Of a DNA stretch of 64,000 nucleotides, positions 48,362-58,029 are shown in pieces. The notes beneath the pieces were generated by a model. The model worked only from the letters and a program-made list of their open reading frames with translations. It searched no databases and was not told the DNA's origin. The number at the start of each line of letters is the position of its first letter. The stretch's first letter is position 1. A program made the position numbers and the translations under genes. Origin of the DNA: Croceicoccus gelatinilyticus (GTDB lineage Bacteria > Pseudomonadota > Alphaproteobacteria > Sphingomonadales > Sphingomonadaceae); NCBI RefSeq assembly GCF_018398395.1, contig NZ_JAHCBF010000006.1:238658-302657 (forward strand), in the 5' to 3' direction.

Positions 48362-48985
48362 ATGTTCAATTCACAACGTCCCTCGGTGGATGACCTTCCG
48401 ACCTCGGGCCAGCTTCTGCAGGCCTCGGCTTTCGCTCTCGTGGCGGCCGGTGCGGTCCTCGTCGCGGTGGTTCTGCCCGCCGAATATGCCATTGATCCCA
48501 CCGGCGCAGGCCGCGTTCTGGGCATGACCGAAATGGGTGAAGTCAAGGCGCAGCTCGCAGAAGAAGCCGCCGCCGATGCCATGCTCGCCGAAACACAGGC
48601 GGAAAGCGTGCCTGCCGTCGCGACTGCAGCTCAAGAAGCAGCGGACACTCCCGCCGAGGCCGCAAACGTGCGTTCCGATGTCACCGAGATCACTCTCGAG
48701 CCCGGACAGGCCGCAGAGATCAAGGCCAGCATGATGAAGAACGCCAGCCTCGAATACGATTGGTCGGTCGCGGGTGGCGCGGTCAACTTCGACACGCACG
48801 CAGATGCACCGGGCATCGATTACCATGGCTACGGCAAGGGCCGTAACTCGGTCGGAGAGAAGGGCACGCTTACCGCGGCTTTCGATGGCAGCCACGGCTG
48901 GTTCTGGCGTAACCGTTCGGCCAGCACCGTTACGGTCACGCTGCGCACCGACGGTGCCTACAACGACATCAAGAAAGTGCTCTGA
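48362..48985 (+). CDS. Transmembrane anchor protein of the metal-efflux cluster
   Basis: 207 residues with one membrane segment (about 21-43) and a periplasmic domain at about 115-207 with DVTEITLEPGQAAEIKASM and GYGKGRNSVGEKGTLTAAF, cited in pieces, ending WFWRNRSASTVTVTLRT. This pattern is found as a stock member of czc and cnr loci in sphingomonads. An acidic Ala-rich linker lies between. No enzymatic role. A strong hairpin follows at 48996. Confidence 0.65.
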   Translation: MFNSQRPSVDDLPTSGQLLQASAFALVAAGAVLVAVVLPAEYAIDPTGAGRVLGMTEMGEVKAQLAEEAAADAMLAETQAESVPAVATAAQEAADTPAEAANVRSDVTEITLEPGQAAEIKASMMKNASLEYDWSVAGGAVNFDTHADAPGIDYHGYGKGRNSVGEKGTLTAAFDGSHGWFWRNRSASTVTVTLRTDGAYNDIKKVL

Positions 48986-48995
48986 CGCAAGATTT

Positions 48996-49026
48996 CGCGG
49001 ACGGGGACCCTAGATCCCTGTCCGCG
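48996..49026 (+). terminator. Hairpin after the anchor-protein gene
   Basis: CGCGGACGGGGA pairs with TCCCTGTCCGCG (one mismatch, loop of seven). No T-run follows, so it may be a terminator or an mRNA stabiliser at the end of the czc unit. Confidence 0.5.
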
Positions 49027-49090
49027 AGTTGATGGCGTATGCCGCCGGGTTTCCCCGTCCCGCTGACCGGACTGCCGGAAAGGAAAGCAG

Positions 49091-50425
49091 ATGCTGGCGA
49101 TCCTTCGTCACCGAACCTACCGGCACCTGTTTCTCGCACAGGTCATCGCCCTTGTTGGGACGGGGCTGGCCACTGTCGCGCTGGGTCTTCTAGCGTATGA
49201 CATCGCCGGCGCTGATGCCGGTGCGGTTCTCGGTTTTGCCCTTGCCATCAAGATGGTCGCCTATATCGGCATCGCGCCGATCGTCGGGGCCTATGCCGAT
49301 CGCCTTCCGCGCAAGGGGCTGCTGGTCGCGGCAGACCTGCTGCGCGCAGGGGTCGCCCTTTTCCTGCCTTTCGTCGATGCGGTCTGGCAGGTTTATGTCC
49401 TGATCTTCGTGCTGCAATCCGCCTCGGCCGCGTTCACGCCGACCTTTCAGGCAACGATTCCCGAAATCCTGCCTGACGAGGAAGAATATACACGCGCTCT
49501 GTCGCTCTCGCGCCTCGCCTATGACCTGGAAAGCCTGCTCAGCCCCGCGCTTGCGGCGGCTTTGCTTACCGTCATGAGCTTTCACTGGTTGTTCGGCGGG
49601 ACCGCGATCGGTTTTGTCGCATCCGCGCTGCTTGTCGTGACCGCGGCGCTCCCGCACCGCGCCAAGGTCGCCAAGGTCGCAGAAGGTGCGTGGCAGAAGA
49701 TCACGCGCGGCACGCGCATCTATCTCAAGACACCGCGACTTTTGGGGCTCTTGGCGGTTACGCTGGCGGCGGCTGCGGGAAGCGCAATGGTGATCGTGAA
49801 CACGGTTGTTATCGTAAAGGGAATGGGACGTGCGCAAGAAGACGTCGCGATGGCACTGGCTGCCTATGGCGGGGGTTCGATGCTGGCCGCACTTGCCCTG
49901 CCGCGCTTGCTTGGAAGGTTGAGCGAGAGAACCGTCATGATTGCAGGGGCTGCGATGCTTTCGGCGCTGTTGCTCGCCTTCGGGGCAGGGACCGCACGAA
50001 ATTCAGGCGAGATCGACTGGGTCATCCTGCTATGCGGGTGGGCCGTCATGGGTTTCGCTTACGCTGTCTGTGTGACGCCGGCGGGCCGCCTGTTGCGCCG
50101 GTCATCGGCCGATACGGATCGCCCCGCGCTGTTCGCCGCGCAATTTGCCTTGAGCCACGTCTGCTGGCTGATTGCCTATCCGGTCGCGGGCCAGTTCGGT
50201 GCATCGTTCGGCATGGCAGCCGCGTTCTTGCTGCTTTCCGGCATTGCCGCTGTCGGCCTTTTGCTTGGCGTGCGGCTGTGGCCGACCAGGGATGCTACCG
50301 AAATCTTCCACGCGCACCCCGACCTACCGCCGGAACATCCCCATCTCTTGGAGTTCGGTACAGCCGAACACCGCCATGCAGTGGTTATCGATGATTTGCA
50401 CACAAGCTGGCCAGGCAAAGGCTGA
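49091..50425 (+). CDS. MFS exporter with His-rich C-terminus, probably metal efflux
   Basis: 444 residues, twelve membrane segments of the major facilitator kind (GAYADRLPRKGLLVAADLLRAG near residues 70-92, in pieces GAYADRLPRK and LLVAADLLRA). The C-terminal 45 residues are histidine-rich (FHAHPDLPPEHPHLLEF, then HRHAVVIDDLH), as in NreB-type nickel exporters. Position behind the czc cluster supports Ni/Co export. Start ATG at 49091 has GGAAAGGAAAG upstream. Confidence 0.75.
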   Translation: MLAILRHRTYRHLFLAQVIALVGTGLATVALGLLAYDIAGADAGAVLGFALAIKMVAYIGIAPIVGAYADRLPRKGLLVAADLLRAGVALFLPFVDAVWQVYVLIFVLQSASAAFTPTFQATIPEILPDEEEYTRALSLSRLAYDLESLLSPALAAALLTVMSFHWLFGGTAIGFVASALLVVTAALPHRAKVAKVAEGAWQKITRGTRIYLKTPRLLGLLAVTLAAAAGSAMVIVNTVVIVKGMGRAQEDVAMALAAYGGGSMLAALALPRLLGRLSERTVMIAGAAMLSALLLAFGAGTARNSGEIDWVILLCGWAVMGFAYAVCVTPAGRLLRRSSADTDRPALFAAQFALSHVCWLIAYPVAGQFGASFGMAAAFLLLSGIAAVGLLLGVRLWPTRDATEIFHAHPDLPPEHPHLLEFGTAEHRHAVVIDDLHTSWPGKG

Positions 50426-50669
50426 CAACGCAAATTGTTTGACGAGCAAATTCGGTTTGCAGGCGCCATACCTAGTCTCGGATCGATTTCGATGAACGGC
50501 AGCTTTCAGGGAGCTTTTGATAAAGCTCGAACTACTGGGATTGGGGCGCATAGTTGCCTGATGGCTTAGCGCTGGGCGAATGGTAGTTTTGCTCGATCCG
50601 GCGACCGAAACCGGACAGACAGCTAACGACCCGATTGCGGACGTTATGATTGTCTGTAATCTGTCATGC
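50426..50669. repeat. Intergenic stretch with REP-like words
   Basis: Contains AGACAGCTAACGACCCGATTGCGGACG near the 3' end (first 19 bases given: GACAGCTAACGACCCGATT) at about 50617-50644. This word also occurs at about 22993-23020 and 51006-51025. No other gene is seen. Confidence 0.45.
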
Positions 50670-50900
50670 ATGAGCACGAAAGAGTTCGTTTCGCAGCAGC
50701 GCAACGCAGTCAATTTTCTATTTGGTCTGATTATGGCTGGCCTGCTGATGTTCTGGATCTGGGCAGCTCTCGATTGGGCCTTCGCACTGGGTTGGAACGC
50801 TGACCCGCAGATACTCTGGGCTGCGCCATTGATGGCGATCTTCGGCTATGGTGTGCGGTTTTTCTGCATGAAGATTTTTCGGTTCGTAGAGAGCAACTAA
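50670..50900 (+). CDS. Small two-helix membrane protein
   Basis: 76 residues starting MSTKEFVSQQRNAVNFLFG. Two membrane segments (about 15-37 and 45-68) make up almost the whole protein, with a basic turn between. No clear ribosome-binding site precedes ATG 50670; a longer frame upstream runs through a REP-like element and is unlikely to be coding. Typical of the 2TM-domain small proteins found in many genomes; function unknown. Confidence 0.45.
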   Translation: MSTKEFVSQQRNAVNFLFGLIMAGLLMFWIWAALDWAFALGWNADPQILWAAPLMAIFGYGVRFFCMKIFRFVESN

Positions 50901-50904
50901 AAAC

Positions 50905-51025
50905 GTCCGCAAACCACCCCATTCCGGTCATTTCGGCATGAGTGCGTTTTGCCTGAAAGCTGACGGGCAGCTTTGCGACATTTCTGGCCATAAGCGGAAT
51001 GTCGGCTAACGACCCGATTCCGGAC
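50905..51025. repeat. REP-like intergenic repeat, copy near L2
   Basis: Has CGTCCGCAAACCACCCCATT and, later, GGCAGCTTTGCGACATTTC with TGGCCATAAGCGGAATGTCGG following (cited in 19- and 20-base pieces). It mirrors 22885-23025. Confidence 0.6.
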
Positions 51026-51026
51026 A

Positions 51027-51557
51027 TTAGGGATCGACCGGTGTTAGAAGATAAGGATTGAAGACGTTTTCCCCCAGTTCGTTTCTTGTTGTCGGATACT
51101 CCAACACCGTTGCGGGCATAAACAGACGATTGCGCTTTCGCCCTCGCCAGACAAACCGACATGTGATGGGAAGATCTGGAGCCTCGACGCAAAGATGCTC
51201 CCCACCTCGAAATTTTTCGATTAGCCACCGACCTCGAATATCGACCGGGGAAGTCGAGCAGAATGATGTCTTCCATTGGCCATCTGCATGAAATACTTCG
51301 GTAGGTAGGCAGCCGCCAACGTAAGCTAATTTGGGCTTCAGTCCAGGTGCCACTTCATAGGCATCATCGATCGAAAGACGCATGCCGGAAATGGTGTCCT
51401 CAATTTCTGAGCCCGTTAATGGAAGCCAGTCAGGCTGAACCAGCCTTACTGGAGGGTCGCGAGGAATAGTCGCTGCTGTATCGCTATCTCCGCAGCCGCT
51501 GATCGCCATTGGCAAAGCGACTATCAAAACGCCAAGTATCAACTCTCCAACAGTCAT
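51027..51557 (-). CDS. Lipoprotein of unknown function
   Basis: I start at ATG 51557 because it gives a lipoprotein signal (GVLIVALPMAISGCGD, Cys24); a longer upstream frame runs into the left-end repeat. The 176-residue product has VQPDWLPLTGSEIEDTISGM, a pattern with several Cys (VGGCLPTEVF, SFCSTSP, CVEAPDLPITCRF) that could form disulfides. No recognised domain. It is the last gene before L2 and is convergent to nothing nearby. Confidence 0.55.
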   Translation of the reverse strand: MTVGELILGVLIVALPMAISGCGDSDTAATIPRDPPVRLVQPDWLPLTGSEIEDTISGMRLSIDDAYEVAPGLKPKLAYVGGCLPTEVFHADGQWKTSFCSTSPVDIRGRWLIEKFRGGEHLCVEAPDLPITCRFVWRGRKRNRLFMPATVLEYPTTRNELGENVFNPYLLTPVDP

Positions 51558-51600
51558 AAAACGTATTTGGCCGATAGTTTTAAAGAGATCGTAAATGGCA

Positions 51601-51900
51601 GCTTTCCACCCCATTGCTGACGTCGGGCTAATGATCCACGTAGCCTTAAAGCCGACTGACTGGATTCGGGTTTCGGCAGGTGAAAAATGGAGCACATGGG
51701 AAGCAAGATTCAAGGAATTCTGCGGGTCGCGATGATCGAAACTGGAATATCTTTTTTGTCACAGACACGACCGGTTAGGCATTGTTTTGGCGAAATGATC
51801 CTACTTTGTTCTAGTTTTTGGAAAAACTATTTTGTCAAAGCTGGTGCCGAATCCCGCAGTTTTACGTGTGTAAATGGAAGAACTCTTTTGTCTCGCAACA
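51601..51900 (-). repeat. Tn7-like left end L2
   Basis: Aligns by eye to 23559-23857, with changes scattered over the outer half. TnsB-like sites on the minus strand: terminal at 51875-51900 (TGTTGCGAGACAAAAGAG), second near 51819-51838 (TTGACAAAATAGTTTTTCCA), third near 51743-51763 (GACAAAAAAGATATTCC). Ends in CAACA next to ATT and then the right-end tip. Confidence 0.75.
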
Positions 51901-51903
51901 ATT

Positions 51904-51921
51904 TGTTGTGAGACAATAAAG
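51904..51921 (+). repeat. Extra 18-bp right-end tip (R3')
   Basis: TGTTGTGAGACAATAAAG stands alone, followed by GGGG and then the full right end R3 at 51926. It looks like the remnant of another end or a small duplication. Confidence 0.7.
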
Positions 51922-51925
51922 GGGG

Positions 51926-52319
51926 TGTTGTGAGACAATAAAGTTTTTCCAGATACAATAAAGTTTTTCCACTTTGTCGTTTTTGACAAAAAAGATTTTC
52001 CATTCAAATTTGTGATTTTTGTCGGAGTTCTGCCGTTTTCTGAGGTCCCCGGTTTTTTTCGCGTTTTTCGGCCCATGCGCAAACCGGCTTTTTTGGCTCC
52101 GGTAGAATGCTGAACTGGGCAGATGCATCGCGACGTCAGCCATATGCCCCGCCCCTGGTCATCTTCCGTGCCGAGGCGCCAAGAGCGGACGTTGCCATCG
52201 AGTGGTGGCCTTGGGGCTTTGCCACCATTACATAACGTTATGCCGGACGGCAGGTCTCGCCAGAAGCCGACATTCTGCGCACTAAAAGACTATCTCCGAA
52301 TAAGGCAAAGAATGGGCCG
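51926..52319 (+). repeat. Tn7-like right end R3
   Basis: Third copy of the right-end block, almost identical to R2 (one visible change, CCGAATAAGG for CCGAGTAAGG, near the inner edge). TnsB-like sites at about 51934-51951, 51954-51971 and 51985-52002. No matching left end was seen in the remaining 11.7 kb. The 218 bp to the next gene hold nothing recognised. Confidence 0.78.
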
Positions 52320-52537
52320 TTAGCGGTCTGTCTGCCTTTGTTATGCTAAGCTGGAAAACCAGCCGTGCAGTTTCGCGATATCTCTCTCCAGAAGGATTCG
52401 TGAAGGCATAGACAGTCCGCAGAAGCGGAACTGACGCAACGGTTAAGGCTTACCTTGGAACGGACAGAATCTTCAGTTGATGCTATACGCTTGTGGTCAA
52501 GCGATAATGCGAGTCCGAAGCCGGGGGAATTTGCAAA

Positions 52538-55500
52538 TTGGATGAGGTGACCGAAGAACAATCTGAAGGTTCGACAGAGTTCGATCACCCGGTCGTGGCC
52601 GTTGGAGCCTCCGCCGGTGGCGTCGAGGCTCTAAAGGCTTTTGTTGCAGAGCTGCCGGCGGACACGCCCGCCAGCTTCATCATCCTGCAACACCTGGCCC
52701 CTGATCATGACAGTCAATTGGCCGATATCCTTGCGCGCGCGGCGAAACTCCCGGTTTCAGAAGCCGACGAAAACATGCCTGTCGAGAAAGGGCACATCTA
52801 CGTCCTCACGCCTGACCGCTACCTGACGATCATTGATCACGGTCTGTTCGTCGAGCCTCCGACACAGCCGCGTGGCCTGCGTATGCCTATCGACCATTTC
52901 ATGCGCTCTCTCGCGGACGCCGCGGCATCTAGAGCTGTGGGAGTCGTGCTGTCCGGCACCGGCAACGATGGCTGCGCAGGCCTCAAAGCCATCAAGGGAA
53001 CGGGTGGGCTCGCGCTTGCTCAAGATCCCGAGACGGCGCTCTACGATGGTATGCCTCGGGCAGCGATCGACGCGGGCGTCGTCGACAGCGTTGGCGATAT
53101 CCCCGCCATGTGCTCGCAGATCGTCGAGTTGTCGCACCGGCTGAAGGATAATCCGCAGGACGGGGATTTTTCGCGCAGCGATCTGAACGGTGTTCTCGCC
53201 CTCCTCAAGACCCGAATGGGCCATGATTTCGCTGCCTATAAGAGCGGTACGATCGGCCGCAGGGTACGCAGGCGAATGAACCTTCTTCGCTTCGATACCG
53301 TTGGGGACTACCTCCAGCATCTTCGCGCCAACGCTGATGAGATGCACCATCTATTCGACGATCTCTTGATCAATGTGACCTGCTTTTTCCGCGACGGAGG
53401 TGTGTGGGACGCCGTTGTTGAGAAGGTGTTGTCCCCTCTGGTGAAAGATCGCTCCGAGGCGGGAGAGGCCGTCCGCATCTGGGTCCCGGCGTGTTCGTCG
53501 GGCGAAGAGGCGTTTACTCTAGCCATATTGATGGACGAACTCGTCGACGGCAGTGAAAAACCCTGCGACTGGCAGATCTTCGCGACCGATCTTGATCAGG
53601 CGGCAATCGCCAAAGGCCGGGAGGGACATTATCGGGCAAATATCGCCGACGATGTCGGGCCTGCCCGTTTGCAGAAGTTTTTCCAGCGCGAAGGTGACGG
53701 TTACCGCATCCGCAAACGTTTGCGTGAAAAAGTCGTCTTCGCGCAGCAGAACGTGCTGACCGATCCGCCTTTCTCAAGGCTCGATCTGGTTAGCTGTCGT
53801 AATCTGTTAATCTATCTCGACAACAAGCACCAGGAGCAGTTGCTCGAAACCTTTCACTTCGCACTGCGCGAGGGCGGGTTTTTGCTTCTCGGGACTTCGG
53901 AATCGTCGGGCTCGCGGCAACGAGAGTTCCGGACCATGGATTCCAAGGCGCATATCTATGCGCGCAAGCCGGGAAAATCGCTTGCGCGGCTCAGTCCGCG
54001 GGTGGATTCCGCGCTGGCCGAGGGACTGGCGACCATGCCGCGCAATAGTCGGCGTGAGCGCGAGCGCGACCTGAGCAGCCAGGTTCGACGATCGCTCATC
54101 GACCGCTATGCACCTGCCGCGATCGCAGTAAAAGCCGATGGCGAAATCGCATACTTCCACGGGCCGGTTCGCAAGTTCATCGATCACCAGGAGGGTTCGC
54201 CCAGCCACTCGATCTTCGACCTCCTTCCATCACCGTTGCGCAGCCGCACACGCGAAGCGATTAAGGCGGTGTCGAGCGGGGACACACCGGCCCATAAATC
54301 GGTCCGCATTCGTTACCCGGATCGGGATGCGAGCGTGTGTATCGAGTGCGTGGAAATTGTCGCCGATGGCGATCGCCTGTTTTTGCTGACGTTCATCGAA
54401 CACGATGAGAAAGAAGCCCCTGCCTCGCGCTCGGCGGACGATGACGGCAAGTACGTAAGGCAGCTCGAAAACGAGCTGGCGATCGTACAGGAGGACTTGC
54501 AGACAACTGTCGAAGAGCTGGAGACCTCGAACGAGGAACTCAAGGCCAGCCACGAAGAAGCAGTAGCCGCAAACGAGGAATTGCAGTCCGCAAACGAGGA
54601 ACTCGAGACCAGTCGTGAAGAATTGCAGTCGCTCAACGAGGAGCTGGTCACCGTCAACAATCAGCTCGAGGAAAAGATCAATGAGGTCGAGCGTGCATCC
54701 GACGACCTCCAGAACCTGCTGACGAGCACCCGGCTTCCGGTGCTGTTTCTTGGCCCTGAACTGAAGATCAGCGGCTTCACGCCGAGCATGCGCGAACTGG
54801 TTGAAGTGCGGGACGCGGACATCGGCCGTCCGGTGACCGAACTGGCATTCAAGGCACAGGACCCGGACCTCCTCGCCGATGTCGATCGGACTATGACGAG
54901 TCTGGCGCTCTCGGAGAAGCAAATCGGCACGAATGATCGCAAAACCTTCATCCGCCGGATACAGCCCTATCGGACCTCGGATGAGCGGATCCAGGGTGTC
55001 GTCGTGACCTATTCGGATATCACCGAGCAGGCCGAAATCTCGTCACGCCTGAGCGACCGCGAGAAGCAACAGCGCATCATTGCCGAATTGGGTCAGAAAG
55101 GGCTCGCAGCGCGCGATCTCGATAAGTTCGTCAACGAATTGTGCGCCACGCTGCGCGTTGCGCTGGATTGCGATCATGCCAAGGTCCTCGAATATGACGG
55201 GAAGGCCGATAAATTGACCATGATCGGCGGGGCTGGCTGGAAAAGCGGTCTGGTCGGTTCGGCGACGGTGCCCGCAAGCGTGAAAAGTCAGGCCGGTTAC
55301 ACAATCGATCAGGGTCAAGTTCTGGTGACCGACTTCGCGGAAGAGCGCCGCTTCGAGCCGCCGCAACTCTTGATCGATCACGAAGTCGTCTCGGGCGTCA
55401 GCTGCCGGATCGACATCGGCGGGAAGCCGTGGGGGGTGCTGGGATTACACGATCGTGACCCGCATCATTTCCGTTCAGAAGACGTGCTCATCGTCCAGGC

Positions 55501-56956
55501 AGCGGCGAATGTCGCCGCGGCGACCATCAAGCAAATCCTGCGCGAGCAGCAAACCGCGCGCGAGAGCCTTGTCCTGTCGCTCGCCATCAAGACCGCCGAG
55601 ATGGGCGTTTGGCAGTTCGATCCTGAGACACGTGGGGTGGTATGGGACGAGCGGCTGCGGGAAATGATCGGCAAACAGCGCTCGCGTAGTCAGCCGACGG
55701 CCGATGCCTTCTTCGGCATGATGCATCCCGATGATCTTGAGCGCGTGCAGACTGCCTTGAACCGAACCATAGAGGAAGGCGTAGCCTTCAAGGAGGAATT
55801 CCGCCTCACTCGCCCCGACGAGCGCGAAATCTGGCTGATTGGTCGGGGTGAACGGATCGTCGAGGGCGACCGTAGCACGGTTGTGGGAATCAACGCGGAC
55901 ATCACTGATCGGAAGGTTGCCGAAGAGCAGAACCGCTTCGTGATGCGCGAACTGGACCACCGGGTGAAGAACGTGCTCGCGATTATCCTGTCGATCGCAA
56001 AGATCACCGGTGCAAACGCAGAAGATTTTGCGACCTTCATCGGCTCGTTTGACAAGCGCCTGCACGCGATGGCGCGCACGCATAGCCTGCTGGCGGAAGC
56101 ACGGTGGCAAGGTGCCCGATTGCGTTCTCTCGTCACGGATGAACTGGCTCATTCAAGCGAAAACAACGAGATCGTCGTCGATGGACCTGACGTGGATCTT
56201 TCGCCCGCCTCCGCGCAAAATCTTTCGATGGCGCTCCACGAACTGGCCACGAATGCCTTGAAATACGGTTCGCTCTCGGTGCCGGGCGGAAAGCTTTCAA
56301 TAGGCTGGAGCTGGGAAAGCCGAGAAGCCGAAGAAAGGGTTTTGCTATTCCAGTGGAAGGAAACGGGCGGACCGCGGGTAACGGCGCCGCACAAGAAGGG
56401 CTTCGGCTCAACTGTAATCGAGCGGATTCTCCGCGCACAGCTCGGGGCTGAATCCAAGATTGAGTACGACCCTGACGGTCTGGACGTGATCTGCCGGATA
56501 CCCGCTTCGCGCATCGTTCCCGGCGGGCGGGTCGGAGATTCCACAGCAATTCCGACAACGACTGTCCCTCACATTGATCTAGACCCGATCAAAAACGCTC
56601 ACATTCTTGTCGTGGACGACGAATGGCTAGTGGCTGAGCAGCATGCCCAAGCACTTGCCGGAGCGGGCGCCACCGTCGTGGGTCCCTTCCATACGCTCGA
56701 TGATGCCGAGCAGGCTGCCAAAGAGCATCTAATCGACTTCGCGGTGCTCGACTACAACATCGATGGCACGGCGGTGTCTCCCCTTGTCGATTTGCTTGAG
56801 ACAAAGGGTATCCCGGTACTGATAGTCTCCGGCTATGGTTCCGAGCTCGAGCTTGCAGATAAACTCGATCATTTAGCGTTCCTGGCGAAGCCGGTGTCTC
56901 CGGCCGCCATGCTCGGGCGCGTTGCGCAACTCATCTCTCGGAAAGACGGCAATTGA
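52538..56956 (+). CDS. CheB-CheR-PAS-GAF-HWE histidine kinase-receiver fusion
   Basis: TTG start with GGGGGA nine bases upstream; 1472 residues. Order: CheB methylesterase (about 15-200, VGASAGGVEALK with the catalytic Ser), CheR methyltransferase (about 215-480, SSGEEAFTLAIL for SAM), a long coiled coil (about 640-730, ELETSNEELKASHEEAVAA), PAS (740-850), GAF (about 870-1010), a second PAS (1020-1130), HWE kinase with phospho-His in MRELDHRVKNVLA near 1135 and ATP site MALHELATNALKYGS, and a C-terminal receiver with Asp in FAVLDYNIDG (about 1410). Such large hybrids act in signalling other than classical chemotaxis, often stress responses. The next gene overlaps by TTGA. Confidence 0.9.
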   Translation: MDEVTEEQSEGSTEFDHPVVAVGASAGGVEALKAFVAELPADTPASFIILQHLAPDHDSQLADILARAAKLPVSEADENMPVEKGHIYVLTPDRYLTIIDHGLFVEPPTQPRGLRMPIDHFMRSLADAAASRAVGVVLSGTGNDGCAGLKAIKGTGGLALAQDPETALYDGMPRAAIDAGVVDSVGDIPAMCSQIVELSHRLKDNPQDGDFSRSDLNGVLALLKTRMGHDFAAYKSGTIGRRVRRRMNLLRFDTVGDYLQHLRANADEMHHLFDDLLINVTCFFRDGGVWDAVVEKVLSPLVKDRSEAGEAVRIWVPACSSGEEAFTLAILMDELVDGSEKPCDWQIFATDLDQAAIAKGREGHYRANIADDVGPARLQKFFQREGDGYRIRKRLREKVVFAQQNVLTDPPFSRLDLVSCRNLLIYLDNKHQEQLLETFHFALREGGFLLLGTSESSGSRQREFRTMDSKAHIYARKPGKSLARLSPRVDSALAEGLATMPRNSRRERERDLSSQVRRSLIDRYAPAAIAVKADGEIAYFHGPVRKFIDHQEGSPSHSIFDLLPSPLRSRTREAIKAVSSGDTPAHKSVRIRYPDRDASVCIECVEIVADGDRLFLLTFIEHDEKEAPASRSADDDGKYVRQLENELAIVQEDLQTTVEELETSNEELKASHEEAVAANEELQSANEELETSREELQSLNEELVTVNNQLEEKINEVERASDDLQNLLTSTRLPVLFLGPELKISGFTPSMRELVEVRDADIGRPVTELAFKAQDPDLLADVDRTMTSLALSEKQIGTNDRKTFIRRIQPYRTSDERIQGVVVTYSDITEQAEISSRLSDREKQQRIIAELGQKGLAARDLDKFVNELCATLRVALDCDHAKVLEYDGKADKLTMIGGAGWKSGLVGSATVPASVKSQAGYTIDQGQVLVTDFAEERRFEPPQLLIDHEVVSGVSCRIDIGGKPWGVLGLHDRDPHHFRSEDVLIVQAAANVAAATIKQILREQQTARESLVLSLAIKTAEMGVWQFDPETRGVVWDERLREMIGKQRSRSQPTADAFFGMMHPDDLERVQTALNRTIEEGVAFKEEFRLTRPDEREIWLIGRGERIVEGDRSTVVGINADITDRKVAEEQNRFVMRELDHRVKNVLAIILSIAKITGANAEDFATFIGSFDKRLHAMARTHSLLAEARWQGARLRSLVTDELAHSSENNEIVVDGPDVDLSPASAQNLSMALHELATNALKYGSLSVPGGKLSIGWSWESREAEERVLLFQWKETGGPRVTAPHKKGFGSTVIERILRAQLGAESKIEYDPDGLDVICRIPASRIVPGGRVGDSTAIPTTTVPHIDLDPIKNAHILVVDDEWLVAEQHAQALAGAGATVVGPFHTLDDAEQAAKEHLIDFAVLDYNIDGTAVSPLVDLLETKGIPVLIVSGYGSELELADKLDHLAFLAKPVSPAAMLGRVAQLISRKDGN

Positions 56957-57930
56957 CCAGAAGGGACCTTATCGGGATTGGCGGAAGCGCTGGGGGCTTG
57001 CCTGCGCTTCTCTCGATGCTGGCGCAATTCGAGCCTGTAGGCCCCACGACGCTCTTCGTCGTCCTGCACCGAGCTCGTGAAGCCGGACACTTGCTCGACA
57101 TCCTCAAGCGCAACAGCCCACTGGACGTGTGCGAGCCGGAAGACGGCGCTGCCATCAGGCAGAATTGCCTGTATCTCGCGCCTCCCGACGCACATATCAT
57201 GATCGGCGAAAATCACGTCCATTTGCGACGTGGTCCGCGGGAGAACAATTTTCGCCCGGCGATCGATCCGCTATTCCGGACATTGGCCGTGTTTGGACGC
57301 TCGCGCGCGACCGCTGTGATCCTGTCGGGTTATCTCGATGACGGGGCCGCCGGTTGCCGGGCGATCGCCTCGACGGGAGGTCGGGTCGTTGTACAGGATC
57401 CCAACGACAGCACGTCGCCGAGCATGCCTCGCGCCGCTATCAGCGCGGTTGGGGAACCGGAATTGATCGCAAGCGCAGCCGAACTCGGTGCTCATCTGTC
57501 GAGGATTGTCGGTGACGCGGCCGGTCCTTCCAGCGAGCCGGCGGAGAGCATCCGGCTCGAAATAATGATCGCCGGACTGGAGAAGGCTAGGATGTCCAGT
57601 GAAGACAAGCTAGGCGAACTGTCGCCCTACAACTGCCCGGATTGCAACGGTGTTCTTTGGGAGATCGAGGATGGGCCATTGACGCGTTATCGATGCCATA
57701 CCGGTCACGCCTATACGCAGCACTCGCTCAACGATCGGCAGGAAGAACTGCTCGAGCAGAGCATGTTCGACGCCCTGCGATCTTTGAGAGAAAAGTCGCG
57801 ATTGCTGCATGCCCTTGCTGAGAAGGACGACATAAACCGAAGCCGTTATCTCGCCAGCGCCGCCAATTGTGATGCTGATGCCAAGCGGATCGAGGACATG
57901 ATTCTCGCCCGCAGAAATATCGCCGCCTGA
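56953..57930 (+). CDS. Stand-alone CheB-type methylesterase with C-terminal zinc-ribbon-like region
   Basis: TTG start, overlapping the preceding stop as TTGA. 325 residues. The CheB domain (about 1-185) has IGIGGSAGGLPALLSML, whose Ser is the nucleophile, VVLHRAREAGHLLDIL, and ILSGYLDDGAAG. The C-terminal part has YNCPDCNGVLWEIE, TRYRCHTGHAYTQHSL, a CxxC and CxxxH pattern of a zinc-binding segment, found in CheB proteins of this subgroup. It probably works with the hybrid kinase upstream. No receiver domain is present. Confidence 0.85.
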   Translation: MTRRDLIGIGGSAGGLPALLSMLAQFEPVGPTTLFVVLHRAREAGHLLDILKRNSPLDVCEPEDGAAIRQNCLYLAPPDAHIMIGENHVHLRRGPRENNFRPAIDPLFRTLAVFGRSRATAVILSGYLDDGAAGCRAIASTGGRVVVQDPNDSTSPSMPRAAISAVGEPELIASAAELGAHLSRIVGDAAGPSSEPAESIRLEIMIAGLEKARMSSEDKLGELSPYNCPDCNGVLWEIEDGPLTRYRCHTGHAYTQHSLNDRQEELLEQSMFDALRSLREKSRLLHALAEKDDINRSRYLASAANCDADAKRIEDMILARRNIAA

Positions 57931-58029
57931 TGGCTTCGATGAAGCGGAGTCGTTGGACACTCTACCACACTTTCCTAGCCTTCTTGAGCGCGAAGTCATC
58001 CCTATAATCGAATGCTAATCGTAAGCCGG

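Noticed and set aside
52757..53350. Minus-strand frame opposite the CheB domain
   Set aside because: Antisense shadow; the CheB motifs are intact on the plus strand.
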